64,000 nt of DNA from Pseudotamlana haliotis (GTDB lineage: Bacteria > Bacteroidota > Bacteroidia > Flavobacteriales > Flavobacteriaceae), in assembly GCF_008806375.1 (NCBI RefSeq), contig NZ_WAAT01000051.1, forward strand, positions 115,380 to 179,379. The letters are read 5' to 3'. Below, piece after piece: positions 33,574 through 43,458 of this stretch. The notes under the pieces were generated by a model. That model was given only the letters and a program-made list of their open reading frames with translations, searched no databases and had not been told where the DNA came from. The position numbers and the translations under genes are program-made. Each line of letters opens with the position of its first letter. Within the stretch, counting starts at the first letter, position 1.

Positions 33574-36279
33574 TTATAAACGTAATAGTAATTTTATAAA
33601 GGCGTTAGCGCCATTTACACCAAATTGTTGCACACGTCTGCTATAGGTGAAACTGCCGTTAATAGTATTGCTAGAATGGGTGTGCTCGTCTGGGTACACG
33701 TTAAAAATATTGTTGCAGCCTACTGTAGCATTTAAAAAGTTTGTAACACGATAGGTCACAAATAAATCGGTTACAAATTTCGGACTAAAAGTTTGGTCTC
33801 TGGTTTCTACCTTTCCAGTGTACTCATTAAGCTGCCAGTTATTAGGGTCGCCATCATCGGGGTGAAGATACTCTAAACTTCCAAAATAAGTACCCACTAA
33901 ATTAAACTCAAAATGGTCAATTTCATATTGAAGGGATGAATTTACTTTAAAATTGGGTTGGGCCGATTCTACTCTAGAGCGTTCTTCGCGATTGAATAAA
34001 TCGTCAATATCACCGTTCTCTACACTGTCTTCGTTAACGTTTGTTACGTTAGTTTTCATGTAGTTAGCAGCGATTCTACCGTTAAATAGGCCACTGCCTA
34101 GTTTGTCTTGATAGGTAAATGTGGCTTCTACACCATTGGTTTTAGAGTCAATGGCATTTACAAAAAACTGAGCGGTAGTCACGCCATAGGGTTCGAGTTG
34201 TGTAAGGTATCCTTTTCCAAAACCTCCCGATAGGATGATACGGTCTTTGATATTAATGTTGTAATAATCTAAAGCAAAGCTGTATTTATTATTGAATTTG
34301 GTGCTCCAACCCAGGCTAAAATGTTTTGAAAGTTCAGGAGTTAATTTATTTACTTTAAAAAGATCGGTAACTAAGGAGCTTTCGTGGTTGAAAGTTCCCA
34401 CTTGACTAATATCGCCATCAAAGTATTGGGTGCTTATTTTTTGAAAATAAACCTGGTGTAAAGAAGGGGCTCTAAAGCCAGTAGAATAACTAGACCTGAA
34501 AGAGATATTTTTGTTGAGTAAATAGCGCCCCGACAGTTTCCAAACTGAATTTTCACCAAAATCATTGTTTGATTCAAAACGGTAAGCCGCTTTAAATAAG
34601 AGCGGTTCTAAAGGTCTTAATTCTAAGTCAAGGTATACCGAAGCATTTGATCTAATACGTTCCAATTCATCAGAAGGCTGTATACCAGGAAAAACCTGTG
34701 CACCAATAAGACGTGGGTGTTCATCGCCATTTTCGTCAATGTACGTAGCATCACCATTAATATAGGAAGCTTCTTCTCCGCTAATAATTTCATAACCTTC
34801 TACACGTAGTTCGCCTCCAAAAGCTACGCTTAAGCCTTCGAGGTAATCAAATTCTTTATCAATATCAATATTGGTGGTGTTCAATGAATATAGGTATCCG
34901 CCAGATTTAAACGTTTTGGGTGATCGTACCCCTAACGACGCGTTGTTAGAATTGCTAACAGTGAAATCAACAGTGTTATTGCCCATGGAATGGCTAAAAT
35001 CTAAGTTCCAATCATTTTTTTCTCCACTAAGACCGATGGTCAGTGCATTATCTTGAATATTTGTGATGATTCTTGGTGAGAATCCGTTTGGGTGTAAAGC
35101 CTCTACCACACGATCAGGTTCATTAGGAAAACGGTAAAATCCTGCCGAATTGCCTTCTCTAGAATTTCGTCCGCCAAAAAAATACAGTTTTGCTTTTTTA
35201 AATACCGAAAGTTCACCGTTAACAGAAACGGCTGTGTTTCTAACGGCAGCACTACCAATTTCCATCACCTGCTGGTCGTTATAACCTGTTTTTCCGAAGA
35301 AATCATTTTGGGCTATCAATTGTGCGTCTATAGCGTCATCAGTACTGTAAATATTGCCTGTGTAATTACCAGCCCTATTGGTGGCTTTACGATCTCTAAA
35401 TTCACCCGTGATATTGATGAAACCTGTATTTCCAATTTTGAATCCGAAATTTGCACCAAAATAACTGGTTACGCCATCGCCTTCAATATTAGTTTTTAAC
35501 CTAGAATCGATTTTAATGATATCAGTTTGATTTTTAAGTACAATATTAATCACCCCAGCGATGGCATCTGATCCATACTGTGATGTAGCGCCATCTCTTA
35601 ATATTTCTATGCGGTCTATTGATGATACAGGAATAGCGTTAAAATCGGTGCCCACAGTACCACGGCCAATAGTGCCGTTAATGTTTAGCATGGAGCTGGT
35701 ATGGCGTCTTTTACCATTAATTAAAACCAAAACCTGATCAGGCCCTAGTCCACGTAAGGTGGCAGGATCAATATGATCGGTTCCATCTGAAATGGTTTGC
35801 GGTGTAGAATGAAAGGAAGGTGATAAATAATGTAATATTTCAGTGAGCTCAAAATGTGACGATTCACTAATTTCTTCGGGTGTTATGATTTCAATTGGTA
35901 CTGTGGTTTCTAAGGCAGACTGTGGTCTAGACCGGGTTCCTAATGACACAGGTTCGTCTGCAGAAAATCCCGTTTCTAACATGAAATTTGCAATCAAATC
36001 ATCACCTACATTTATGGTTACAGAAACACTTTTAGATTGGTACATGATAAAAGAAGCAGTTACTACATAGTCCCCCTCTTCTAAATTTAAGGTATAATTA
36101 CCATCAATATTAGTGGTGGTTTGAATATTGCTGCCTTCAATAGAAATTAGGGCGCCAGGAAGTTTACCAAATTCATCTGTTACAGTTCCAGATAAAATTG
36201 CTCGGTTTTGAGCGTGTAAAAATTGCCCTGAGAGTAAACTTATTAAGGTTAGTAGGTGTAGACAAATTTTTATGGGCAT
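33574..36279 (-). CDS. TonB-dependent receptor in a signalling cluster
   Basis: The 901-residue protein has a signal peptide (MPIKICLHLLTLISLLSGQFLHAQ) and a carboxypeptidase-like domain (SGTVTDEFGKLPGALISIEG). The plug carries TVPIEIITPEEI, LRGLGPDQVLVLINGKRRH and RIEILRDGATSQYGSDAIAGVINIVLK, and a barrel ends in LLRL. The LRGL...GKRRH form belongs to a group of receptors distinct from SusC. Substrate is unknown. It starts 75 nt after the receiver protein and ends 4 nt before the YfiR-type kinase, so uptake and signalling appear coupled. Confidence 0.92.
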   Translation of the reverse strand: MPIKICLHLLTLISLLSGQFLHAQNRAILSGTVTDEFGKLPGALISIEGSNIQTTTNIDGNYTLNLEEGDYVVTASFIMYQSKSVSVTINVGDDLIANFMLETGFSADEPVSLGTRSRPQSALETTVPIEIITPEEISESSHFELTEILHYLSPSFHSTPQTISDGTDHIDPATLRGLGPDQVLVLINGKRRHTSSMLNINGTIGRGTVGTDFNAIPVSSIDRIEILRDGATSQYGSDAIAGVINIVLKNQTDIIKIDSRLKTNIEGDGVTSYFGANFGFKIGNTGFINITGEFRDRKATNRAGNYTGNIYSTDDAIDAQLIAQNDFFGKTGYNDQQVMEIGSAAVRNTAVSVNGELSVFKKAKLYFFGGRNSREGNSAGFYRFPNEPDRVVEALHPNGFSPRIITNIQDNALTIGLSGEKNDWNLDFSHSMGNNTVDFTVSNSNNASLGVRSPKTFKSGGYLYSLNTTNIDIDKEFDYLEGLSVAFGGELRVEGYEIISGEEASYINGDATYIDENGDEHPRLIGAQVFPGIQPSDELERIRSNASVYLDLELRPLEPLLFKAAYRFESNNDFGENSVWKLSGRYLLNKNISFRSSYSTGFRAPSLHQVYFQKISTQYFDGDISQVGTFNHESSLVTDLFKVNKLTPELSKHFSLGWSTKFNNKYSFALDYYNINIKDRIILSGGFGKGYLTQLEPYGVTTAQFFVNAIDSKTNGVEATFTYQDKLGSGLFNGRIAANYMKTNVTNVNEDSVENGDIDDLFNREERSRVESAQPNFKVNSSLQYEIDHFEFNLVGTYFGSLEYLHPDDGDPNNWQLNEYTGKVETRDQTFSPKFVTDLFVTYRVTNFLNATVGCNNIFNVYPDEHTHSSNTINGSFTYSRRVQQFGVNGANAFIKLLLRL

Positions 36280-36354
36280 GGGGTTGTTCAGTTAGTTCTG
36301 TAGAACTACATAAAAATCTTCAAGGGGGTAATTTGGTAGTGTATTGAATGGTTT

Positions 36355-36771
36355 TTATGAGGTTTTACAGGGTATTAGGTTTTCAATAATGTTATCTAAA
36401 ATAGAGAGGGAAAGGGGTTTATTAATATAATTGGTTATTTCGTTTAAGGTTTGTGAGCGTTGTTTGTCTCTTGGGTTAGAAGAGGTAGTAAGCATAATAA
36501 TTTTAATATCGTTTGTAAATGCCGTATCTAATTCGCGATACGCTTCAATAAACTCCCAGCCATTCATGGCGGGCATGTTAATATCTAGAAAAATAACATC
36601 AGGTTTTAAAGCCTCACCGGCTAATGCTTCATTTAAATAGTCTAAGGCCGCTTTACCGCTGTTTACTGAAATGATTTCGCCAAACTTATTATGTTTTTTT
36701 ACAATTTTTTCATTGTAAAAACTTGTAAACTTATCGTCGTCTATCAGTAGTGTTGATGTTATTGATTTCAT
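36355..36771 (-). CDS. Single-domain response regulator (receiver only)
   Basis: The 138-residue protein is a CheY-like receiver with the acidic pocket DDD at residues 11-13, the phosphoacceptor Asp63 in DVIFLDINMPAMNGWEF, the Thr/Ser switch in IIMLTTSSNPRD and the conserved Lys in INKPLS. There is no output domain, so it works through protein contacts or a phosphorelay. The kinase encoded two genes downstream on the same strand is the likely partner. Confidence 0.93.
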   Translation of the reverse strand: MKSITSTLLIDDDKFTSFYNEKIVKKHNKFGEIISVNSGKAALDYLNEALAGEALKPDVIFLDINMPAMNGWEFIEAYRELDTAFTNDIKIIMLTTSSNPRDKQRSQTLNEITNYINKPLSLSILDNIIENLIPCKTS

Positions 36772-36979
36772 TAGAGGGATTAATTGTTATACAAGGATAA
36801 TACCTTTTTTTTAAACTTTAAACTTATTGTTGTGAAGTATAGCCTTTTTTATGATTTTTAGAGGACAAAATAATAAAAAAGCTACAAGATGTTGTTGTCC
36901 CTAAGATTTTATTATGTTGTACCGCGTTAAAAAATGAATAAGTTTTGTTTCCTAAATTTCAGAATCGCAATATGCTACC

Positions 36980-36987
36980 TATATTTG
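36980..36987 (+). promoter_or_regulatory. -7 box of mfd
   Basis: TATATTTG lies 26 nt before the GTG start at 37014 and supports that start. Confidence 0.5.
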
Positions 36988-37013
36988 TAATTCCAAAAAT
37001 GAAAATATTTTAA

Positions 37014-40000
37014 GTGAGTAAATCTACCCTCTCTAAAACGTATTTACAGGCTTTGCAAACGCAAAATCTGCAAAATGCTATTGCCCAAACTGAAAGTAAA
37101 ACACATCTAAAAGGACTTGTAGGGTCTGCATTTTCCTTTGTAATTTCAAGTGTTTTTAAGGAAGCTAAAAAGCCTTTTCTTTTAATTTTTGATGATAAAG
37201 AAGAAGCGGCTCACTATTTAAACGACCTAGAACAGCTTTGCGGCGAAAAAGATGTGCTGTTTTACCCAGGGAGTTACCGAAGACCTTATGATATTGAAGA
37301 AACCGATAATGCCAATGTGCTTTTACGAGCTGAGGTTTTAAATCGTATAAATTCTCAAAAAAAACCAGCGCTCATTGTTACTTATCCCGATGCCTTATTT
37401 GAGCAGGTAGTTACCCGAAAAGAGTTGGAACGCAATACCTTAAAAGTTGGGGTATATGACAATTTATCTATCGATTTTGTTAACGAAGTGCTTTTTGAAT
37501 ATAAATTCAAACGTGTTGATTTTGTTACCGAACCTGGTGAGTTTTCGGTGCGTGGTGGTATTGTTGATGTGTTCTCGTTTTCGCATGATGAACCCTATCG
37601 TATTGAGTTTTTTGGTGATGAGGTAGATAGTATCAGAACTTTTGATGTGGAATCTCAGCTTTCTGTTGAGCAGATTAAAAAAATTAATATTATTCCCAAT
37701 GTAGCGAATAAATTAATGCAAGAGAGTCGTCAAAGTTTCTTAAAATATATGGCTCAGAAAACTATTGTGGGTATCAAAAATGCCGATTTGTTGTTTTCGA
37801 GAATTGATGATTTTTATGGGAAGGCCGAAGAAGCGTTCAAAACCCTTTCTGAAGATATTAAACACGCCAAACCTGAAGCCCTTTTCTGTGATTCTAAATT
37901 ACTGAAACGTCAGCTTTTAGATTTTTCTATTATTGAATTTGGTAATTCTTTTGTGCTGTCTACCAATTCCAAGCCTTATACCACCATAAATTTTGAAACC
38001 ACGCCACAACCATCTTTTAATAAGCAGTTTGATTTATTAATTGAAGACTTAAATACCAAGCACAACAAGGGCTACACCAATTATATTGCCTGTGTTAGCG
38101 AGCAACAGGCTAGGCGTTTTCATGATATTTTTGATGATGCCGAAGAAGAAGTGGCTTACCAAACCATTGTATTGTCTTTACACCAAGGTTTTATAGATCA
38201 TGATAATAAAGTGGTATGCTATACCGATCATCAAATTTTTGAACGTTATCATAAATTTCAACTTAAAAACGGCTATGCTAAAAAGCAGGCCATCACTTTA
38301 AAAGAGCTAACAAATTTAGATATTGGCGATTATGTCACTCATATTGATCATGGTATTGGGCGTTTTGGGGGATTGCAAAAAATAGATGTTGAAGGCAAGA
38401 AGCAGGAAGCTATTAAATTAGTTTACGGCGAGCGTGATGTGTTGTATTTAAGCATTCACTCCTTACATAAAATCACGAAATTTAATGGTAAAGATGGCAA
38501 AGCGCCTAAGATTTATAAATTAGGAAGTACCGCTTGGAAAACCTTAAAACAGAAAACTAAAGCCCGTGTTAAACATGTCGCGTTTAACTTGATTAAACTT
38601 TACGCCAAGCGAAAAACCGAAAAGGGTTATCAATACAGACCCGATAGTTCAATGCAACATGAGTTAGAAGCTTCTTTCATTTATGAAGATACACCCGATC
38701 AAAGTACTGCAACTGCCGATATCAAATTGGATATGGAAAGCGAACGCCCAATGGACCGTTTGGTTTGTGGTGATGTGGGCTTTGGTAAAACCGAAGTCGC
38801 CATTCGAGCCGCTTTTAAAGCGGTAGATAACGGTAAACAAGTGGCCGTTTTGGTGCCAACCACCATTTTGGCCTACCAACATGCACGAACTTTTAAACAG
38901 CGTTTAAGGGATTTTCCAGTGACGGTTGATTATGTAAACCGCTTTAGAACGGCTAAAGAAAAACGTGAAACCCTTGAAAACCTAGAACAGGGGAAAGTAG
39001 ATATCATCATTGGAACCCATCAATTGGTGAATAAAAGTGTAAAATTTAAAGATTTAGGCCTTCTTATTGTTGATGAAGAGCAGAAGTTTGGAGTTGCCGT
39101 AAAAGAAAAATTAAAAACCTTAAAGGATAATGTTGATGTGTTAACTTTAACCGCGACACCTATTCCTAGAACGCTTCAGTTTAGTCTTATGGCGGCTCGA
39201 GATTTATCGGTGATTACCACGCCACCACCAAACCGATACCCTATTGAAAGTCATGTGATTCGTTTTGAAGAAGAAACTATTAGAGACGCCGTGAGTTATG
39301 AAATTGAGCGTGGCGGACAAATATTCTTCATTCATAATCGTATTGAAAATATTAAAGAAGTGGCGGGTATGATTCAGCGTCTGGTGCCCGATGCTAAAAT
39401 TGGAGTGGGGCATGGTCAAATGGAAGGTAAAAAACTTGAAGAACTTATGTTGGCCTTTATGGATGGGGCTTTTGATGTGCTCGTGAGTACCACGATTATC
39501 GAAAGCGGACTCGATGTGCCTAATGCCAATACCATTTTTATAAATAACGCTAATAATTTTGGCTTGAGTGATCTGCATCAAATGCGTGGTCGTGTGGGGC
39601 GTAGTAACAAAAAAGCCTTTTGCTATTTCATAACGCCTGAATATTCAGCAATGACCGAAGATGCTAGAAAAAGAATTACGGCTTTAGAGCAGTTTACTGA
39701 ATTGGGCAGCGGATTTAATATCGCCATGAAAGACCTTGAAATTCGTGGTGCTGGAGATTTACTTGGTGGCGAGCAAAGTGGTTTTATGAATGATATTGGT
39801 TTTGATACCTATCAGAAAATTTTAAACGAAGCCATTGAAGAGCTTAAAGAAAATGAATTTAAGGATTTATATGATGAACCCGAAGAAGATAAAATCTATG
39901 TGAAAGATGTCACCATCGACACCGATTTCTCTCTGCTTTTTCCAGATGATTATGTGAATAATATTGCTGAAAGATTAAATTTATATACGCAGCTAAATAA

Positions 40001-40364
40001 TTTAAAATCAGAAGATGAATTACATATCTTTGAGAAGGATTTAATAGATCGATTTGGTGAGTTACCAACGCAGGTTGTTGATTTATTAAATAGCGTAAAA
40101 ATAAAGTGGTTGGCGACTAAAATAGGCTTTGAAAAAATCATTATGAAGCAAGGGAAGCTAATCGGTTATTTTATCAACGATCAACAAAGTCGATTCTATC
40201 AAAGTCCGAGTTTTACTAAAGTGTTGCAGTTTGTGCAAACACATCCAAACGCTTGTAAGATGAAAGAAAAACAAACCCGAAACGGTTTACGACTAATGAT
40301 TACGTTTGACAAAATTAAAACGGTAAAACAAGCCTTAGAAGCCTTAAAACCTATTGTGGAATAA
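37014..40364 (+). CDS. mfd: Transcription-repair coupling factor
   Basis: The 1116-residue protein matches Mfd in length and layout. It has an N-terminal UvrB-homology region (FYPGSYRRPYDIEETDNANVLLR; FSVRGGIVDVFSF), an RNA-polymerase-binding domain (IGDYVTHIDHGIGRFGGLQ), a superfamily 2 translocase with Walker A CGDVGFGKTEVAIR, DEEQKFG box and TATPIPRT, motif VI QMRGRVGRS, and a C-terminal TRCF domain. It removes RNA polymerase stalled at lesions and recruits UvrA. The start is GTG at 37014. A single-gene unit. Confidence 0.97.
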   Translation: MSKSTLSKTYLQALQTQNLQNAIAQTESKTHLKGLVGSAFSFVISSVFKEAKKPFLLIFDDKEEAAHYLNDLEQLCGEKDVLFYPGSYRRPYDIEETDNANVLLRAEVLNRINSQKKPALIVTYPDALFEQVVTRKELERNTLKVGVYDNLSIDFVNEVLFEYKFKRVDFVTEPGEFSVRGGIVDVFSFSHDEPYRIEFFGDEVDSIRTFDVESQLSVEQIKKINIIPNVANKLMQESRQSFLKYMAQKTIVGIKNADLLFSRIDDFYGKAEEAFKTLSEDIKHAKPEALFCDSKLLKRQLLDFSIIEFGNSFVLSTNSKPYTTINFETTPQPSFNKQFDLLIEDLNTKHNKGYTNYIACVSEQQARRFHDIFDDAEEEVAYQTIVLSLHQGFIDHDNKVVCYTDHQIFERYHKFQLKNGYAKKQAITLKELTNLDIGDYVTHIDHGIGRFGGLQKIDVEGKKQEAIKLVYGERDVLYLSIHSLHKITKFNGKDGKAPKIYKLGSTAWKTLKQKTKARVKHVAFNLIKLYAKRKTEKGYQYRPDSSMQHELEASFIYEDTPDQSTATADIKLDMESERPMDRLVCGDVGFGKTEVAIRAAFKAVDNGKQVAVLVPTTILAYQHARTFKQRLRDFPVTVDYVNRFRTAKEKRETLENLEQGKVDIIIGTHQLVNKSVKFKDLGLLIVDEEQKFGVAVKEKLKTLKDNVDVLTLTATPIPRTLQFSLMAARDLSVITTPPPNRYPIESHVIRFEEETIRDAVSYEIERGGQIFFIHNRIENIKEVAGMIQRLVPDAKIGVGHGQMEGKKLEELMLAFMDGAFDVLVSTTIIESGLDVPNANTIFINNANNFGLSDLHQMRGRVGRSNKKAFCYFITPEYSAMTEDARKRITALEQFTELGSGFNIAMKDLEIRGAGDLLGGEQSGFMNDIGFDTYQKILNEAIEELKENEFKDLYDEPEEDKIYVKDVTIDTDFSLLFPDDYVNNIAERLNLYTQLNNLKSEDELHIFEKDLIDRFGELPTQVVDLLNSVKIKWLATKIGFEKIIMKQGKLIGYFINDQQSRFYQSPSFTKVLQFVQTHPNACKMKEKQTRNGLRLMITFDKIKTVKQALEALKPIVE

Positions 40365-40387
40365 AATAGTGTTTCATTTCAAACAGG

Positions 40388-40420
40388 TTCGCGTCATCCT
40401 GAACGCGTTTCAGCGTTGCT
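40388..40420. repeat. REP-like fragment
   Basis: TCGCGTCATCCTGAACGCGT and the following TTCAGCG resemble the dispersed GTCATCCTGAAC-type elements. Only part of such a unit is present. Confidence 0.4.
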
Positions 40421-40501
40421 AAACAAAATTATCAGTTGATTACAGGCTAAAAAATAGTAAAAGACTGAAACGGATAAATTAAAGACAAGTGTTTTACGAA
40501 T

Positions 40502-41635
40502 ATGAATGTCATTATTAAAATATTTAAAAAGATAATAAATAATAAAAAAATGATTTTAGCTTTTATATTTCTTATTGTCTTTCTTCAAAAATGTACCGTA
40601 ATAAATATAACATCATCATCATTATTTAAAAAAAAGGCGTATAATAATTATACTTATTTGCATGAAGGCGTAAAAAATGATCATTCAGAAATAGTAAAAA
40701 TTTCTAAATACCCATACAACTCAATTATGTATGATGATAAAGAAAATTATTTTATAATTTATGGAGATTATGACATTCGTAAAATAAATAGTAAAGGGGT
40801 TGAGGAGTTTTTCATATCTAGTACCGGTGATGTAAGTTATGCTAATTCAGGTTGGTTTGTTTTTACAAAAAATATGGTATATGATTTGTCTAAAACACCA
40901 GTAACAAAAACTAAGATAAATAATATAATACATGCTTCTGGTGAGCAATTAGAATTAGATGGATTTTTAAATTTATTGAATCAGTATTATCAAAAGGCTC
41001 ATACGGTTATATATGCTGAAGAAACTTCTGCAGACAAAAATCATAAGGTATATCTAAAAACAGAAAATGAATGGATGGGTATCTATATATCTAAATTAGA
41101 GTCTTCTGGAGTAAATTTTTATCATGACGGGGAAATATTGCAAAAATTTCCAGAAAAATTTCAACGACTAATTTATCTTAAAAATCCCGTAAATAATGTG
41201 TATTCATCACGTTCTTCAGGTAGTGAAACGTTCTCTTCTTATCCTGATGTTTTAAGATTGACTAAGGAGGAGGACATGGAGTATCCTGATAATAAAAAGA
41301 TAGATATTTCTTTTTATCAAAAAGAAGAAACATTAGGTGTAATAGCATACACAAGTATACCTACTTCATTTAAAGGAACAGCTTATTTTAATTTAAAAAT
41401 AGGCGACCAGAGGTATCGTTTTAAAGAAATGGGGTCTAATAGAATAGGTCTTTTCTCTAAAGTTAATCACGATTTATCGTACTATTCACTTCCTAAACAA
41501 TATTTAAAAAAATCGGAAGTTAGTTTTTTAAAGGTCTTTTCTCCTTCAAGTAAGCTTAAAACAAAAAGTGAAGGGTTATACGTTGTAAGACCGATAAATA
41601 TTCAAAAACCAGAAAAATCAAATCAAATAAACTAA
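40502..41635 (+). CDS. Unknown membrane-anchored or lipoprotein
   Basis: The 377-residue product has a Lys-rich start and one hydrophobic segment (MILAFIFLIVFLQKCTV, residues about 17-34). It could be a lipoprotein with Cys near residue 31, if the internal ATG at about 40550 is the start, or a signal anchor. The rest is soluble and rich in Lys, Tyr, Asn and Ser; no domain is recognised. The gene looks more AT-rich than its neighbours. The next gene starts 10 nt later, so the two are coupled. Confidence 0.7.
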   Translation: MNVIIKIFKKIINNKKMILAFIFLIVFLQKCTVINITSSSLFKKKAYNNYTYLHEGVKNDHSEIVKISKYPYNSIMYDDKENYFIIYGDYDIRKINSKGVEEFFISSTGDVSYANSGWFVFTKNMVYDLSKTPVTKTKINNIIHASGEQLELDGFLNLLNQYYQKAHTVIYAEETSADKNHKVYLKTENEWMGIYISKLESSGVNFYHDGEILQKFPEKFQRLIYLKNPVNNVYSSRSSGSETFSSYPDVLRLTKEEDMEYPDNKKIDISFYQKEETLGVIAYTSIPTSFKGTAYFNLKIGDQRYRFKEMGSNRIGLFSKVNHDLSYYSLPKQYLKKSEVSFLKVFSPSSKLKTKSEGLYVVRPINIQKPEKSNQIN

Positions 41636-41645
41636 GATCATTATT

Positions 41646-42974
41646 TTGAAATCATTACTTTTTTTAGCCCTCATTTTTCCCTCAGTACTTTTAGGTCAGC
41701 ATACCATAAAAGGGGTGTTTACTCCCGCAGAAGATTATAATATTGTCTTATTGTATAAGGTTACACCAACCATTTCGGAGTATGTGACTAGTGAAGAAGT
41801 TCAAAAAGATGGCAGTTTTAGGTTTCAGTTAGATTCAACAGCCACAAAAGGGATGTATCGCTTGGTTTATGCAATCCCTCAAGAAGATTTTAATTTTGAT
41901 GTCATTTACAATAAGAAAGAAGATATTGAGCTTAAATTTAATTCAGAAACTGGTGTAAAATTTGTAAAATCTAACGAAAATAAATTATTAGCTTCTTATC
42001 ACAACAGCATGGCCATGGTGATTCAAAGCATCACGAATTATTATAAAAGTGAAGCCAAAGATACCACGGCGTTAAAGGCCATTTTTAAAACCCAAAAGGA
42101 TACCCAATTAAACTTTGAAAAGGCCGCTAAAAACACCCTCGCACATCAATTTATAAAAGCCAATGCCCCCTATATTCCTACTAAAGCCCTGTCAGCAGAA
42201 AAGTATATTGGGCAATTAAAAGCGCATTATTTTGACTACGTTGACTTTAATAATCCAACACTTCAAAGTTCAAGTTTTCTTGAAGAAAAAATGCTGAGTT
42301 ATGTATTTGGAATCACTACCCCAGGCCTCAATGACATTGCAAACTACAAAGCCAATATCGATGTGTTTTGTAAAGCAATGAAGGATGCATCTCAAGAAAT
42401 TAAACGCATGCTTTTATTTGATTTGTGGCAGGAAATGGTAGATTTAAAACAAGAAGTTGTCGCCAATTATATTTCTGAAAAGTATTTGATAACTATTGCT
42501 ACAGGCTTGAAAGATGAAGAGCTCGTGCAAGCCTTAACCTTGTATAGGAATATTTCCAACGGAAAAAAAGCGCCCGATTTCGCAATAACCATAGGTGAAA
42601 AGGATAAAAAAGTAAACACCAAATTAAGCGCCTTAACTGGTGCCGAAAATTATCTTATCGTTTTTTGGAGTAGCACTTGTTCACATTGTTTAGATGAGAT
42701 CCCACAGTTGAAAACTTTTGTAGATACCTTAGAAAAAGGTACTGTTAAAGTAATAGCTTTTGGTTTAGAAGAGGAAGCCGATTTAAACAACTGGAAAAAA
42801 GTTATCGCTGATTATCCAGAATTTATTCACGTTTTCGGAAATGGAAGATGGGGAAATAAGGTGGCTCATAGCTACGGCGTAATCAGTACACCAACATATT
42901 TTGTACTTAATAAAAACAAAAAAATTGTTGAGAAACCTGAGCATATTGAAGATGTTGAGATGTTTTTTGAATAG
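41646..42974 (+). CDS. Exported thioredoxin-like protein with N-terminal DUF4369-like domain
   Basis: The 442-residue protein has a signal peptide (KSLLFLALIFPSVLLGQ) and a beta-rich N-terminal domain of the DUF4369 kind (HTIKGVFTPAEDYNIVLLYK). A helical middle part leads to a C-terminal TlpA/ResA-like thioredoxin domain with the active site LIVFWSSTCSHCLDEIPQL (CxxC). The start is TTG at 41646; the next in-frame Met is far downstream and would remove the signal peptide. It probably acts as a periplasmic disulfide reductase. Co-transcribed with the unknown gene before it. Confidence 0.88.
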   Translation: MKSLLFLALIFPSVLLGQHTIKGVFTPAEDYNIVLLYKVTPTISEYVTSEEVQKDGSFRFQLDSTATKGMYRLVYAIPQEDFNFDVIYNKKEDIELKFNSETGVKFVKSNENKLLASYHNSMAMVIQSITNYYKSEAKDTTALKAIFKTQKDTQLNFEKAAKNTLAHQFIKANAPYIPTKALSAEKYIGQLKAHYFDYVDFNNPTLQSSSFLEEKMLSYVFGITTPGLNDIANYKANIDVFCKAMKDASQEIKRMLLFDLWQEMVDLKQEVVANYISEKYLITIATGLKDEELVQALTLYRNISNGKKAPDFAITIGEKDKKVNTKLSALTGAENYLIVFWSSTCSHCLDEIPQLKTFVDTLEKGTVKVIAFGLEEEADLNNWKKVIADYPEFIHVFGNGRWGNKVAHSYGVISTPTYFVLNKNKKIVEKPEHIEDVEMFFE

Positions 42975-43458
42975 TTGTCTAGCTTGTATCTAGTTGGTTT
43001 TTTTAGCCCTTTAGGTTCATTTTTTTTCCTCCTGTATGTCAAAATGACTTCATGCGCTGCTACCTTCTCAACTGTTCTCGAAAACCGTTAATATGCATAA
43101 CTAGAACCGGTGTTCGAGCGGAGTCGAGAACAAAATACACCAGAAAAAAAGAACTTCCGTTTGTTTAAAATTGATATTCAATTGAAAGAAATAGCGTATG
43201 CGTTTATAATTATAATCAGACTTCTCGACTCCGCTCGAAGACCGTTTTAAAGTTGATTATTACATTTTTGTATGTTGTAATAAGACTTTTTATTTCGCTA
43301 CCTTCTCTATTGTTCTCGAAGACCGTTAATATACATGATTGTAAGCGGTGTTCGAGCGGAGTCGAGAACCATTAACGGTTAAACAAATAAACGTATAAAC
43401 GAATTAGTAAAGACTTCCGTCTTCTGTCAAATTTATTAATTCTTATAATTGGTATTAC
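42975..43458. other. Repeat-bearing intergenic region
   Basis: This 484-base gap between convergent genes contains two direct copies of a palindromic element and an inverted half copy (see the repeat entry). I see no gene. Confidence 0.6.
43059..43370. repeat. Two direct copies of a palindromic REP-like element plus an inverted half
   Basis: Copy 1 (about 43059-43132) and copy 2 (about 43296-43370) each begin GCTACCTTCTC, continue TTCTCGAA(A/G)ACCGTTAATA and end TTCGAGCGGAGTCGAGAAC. The ends pair with the starts (GTTCTCGA/TCGAGAAC, ACCG/CGGT). At about 43219-43246 lies an inverted half, CTTCTCGACTCCGCTCGAAG followed by ACCG. Confidence 0.8.
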
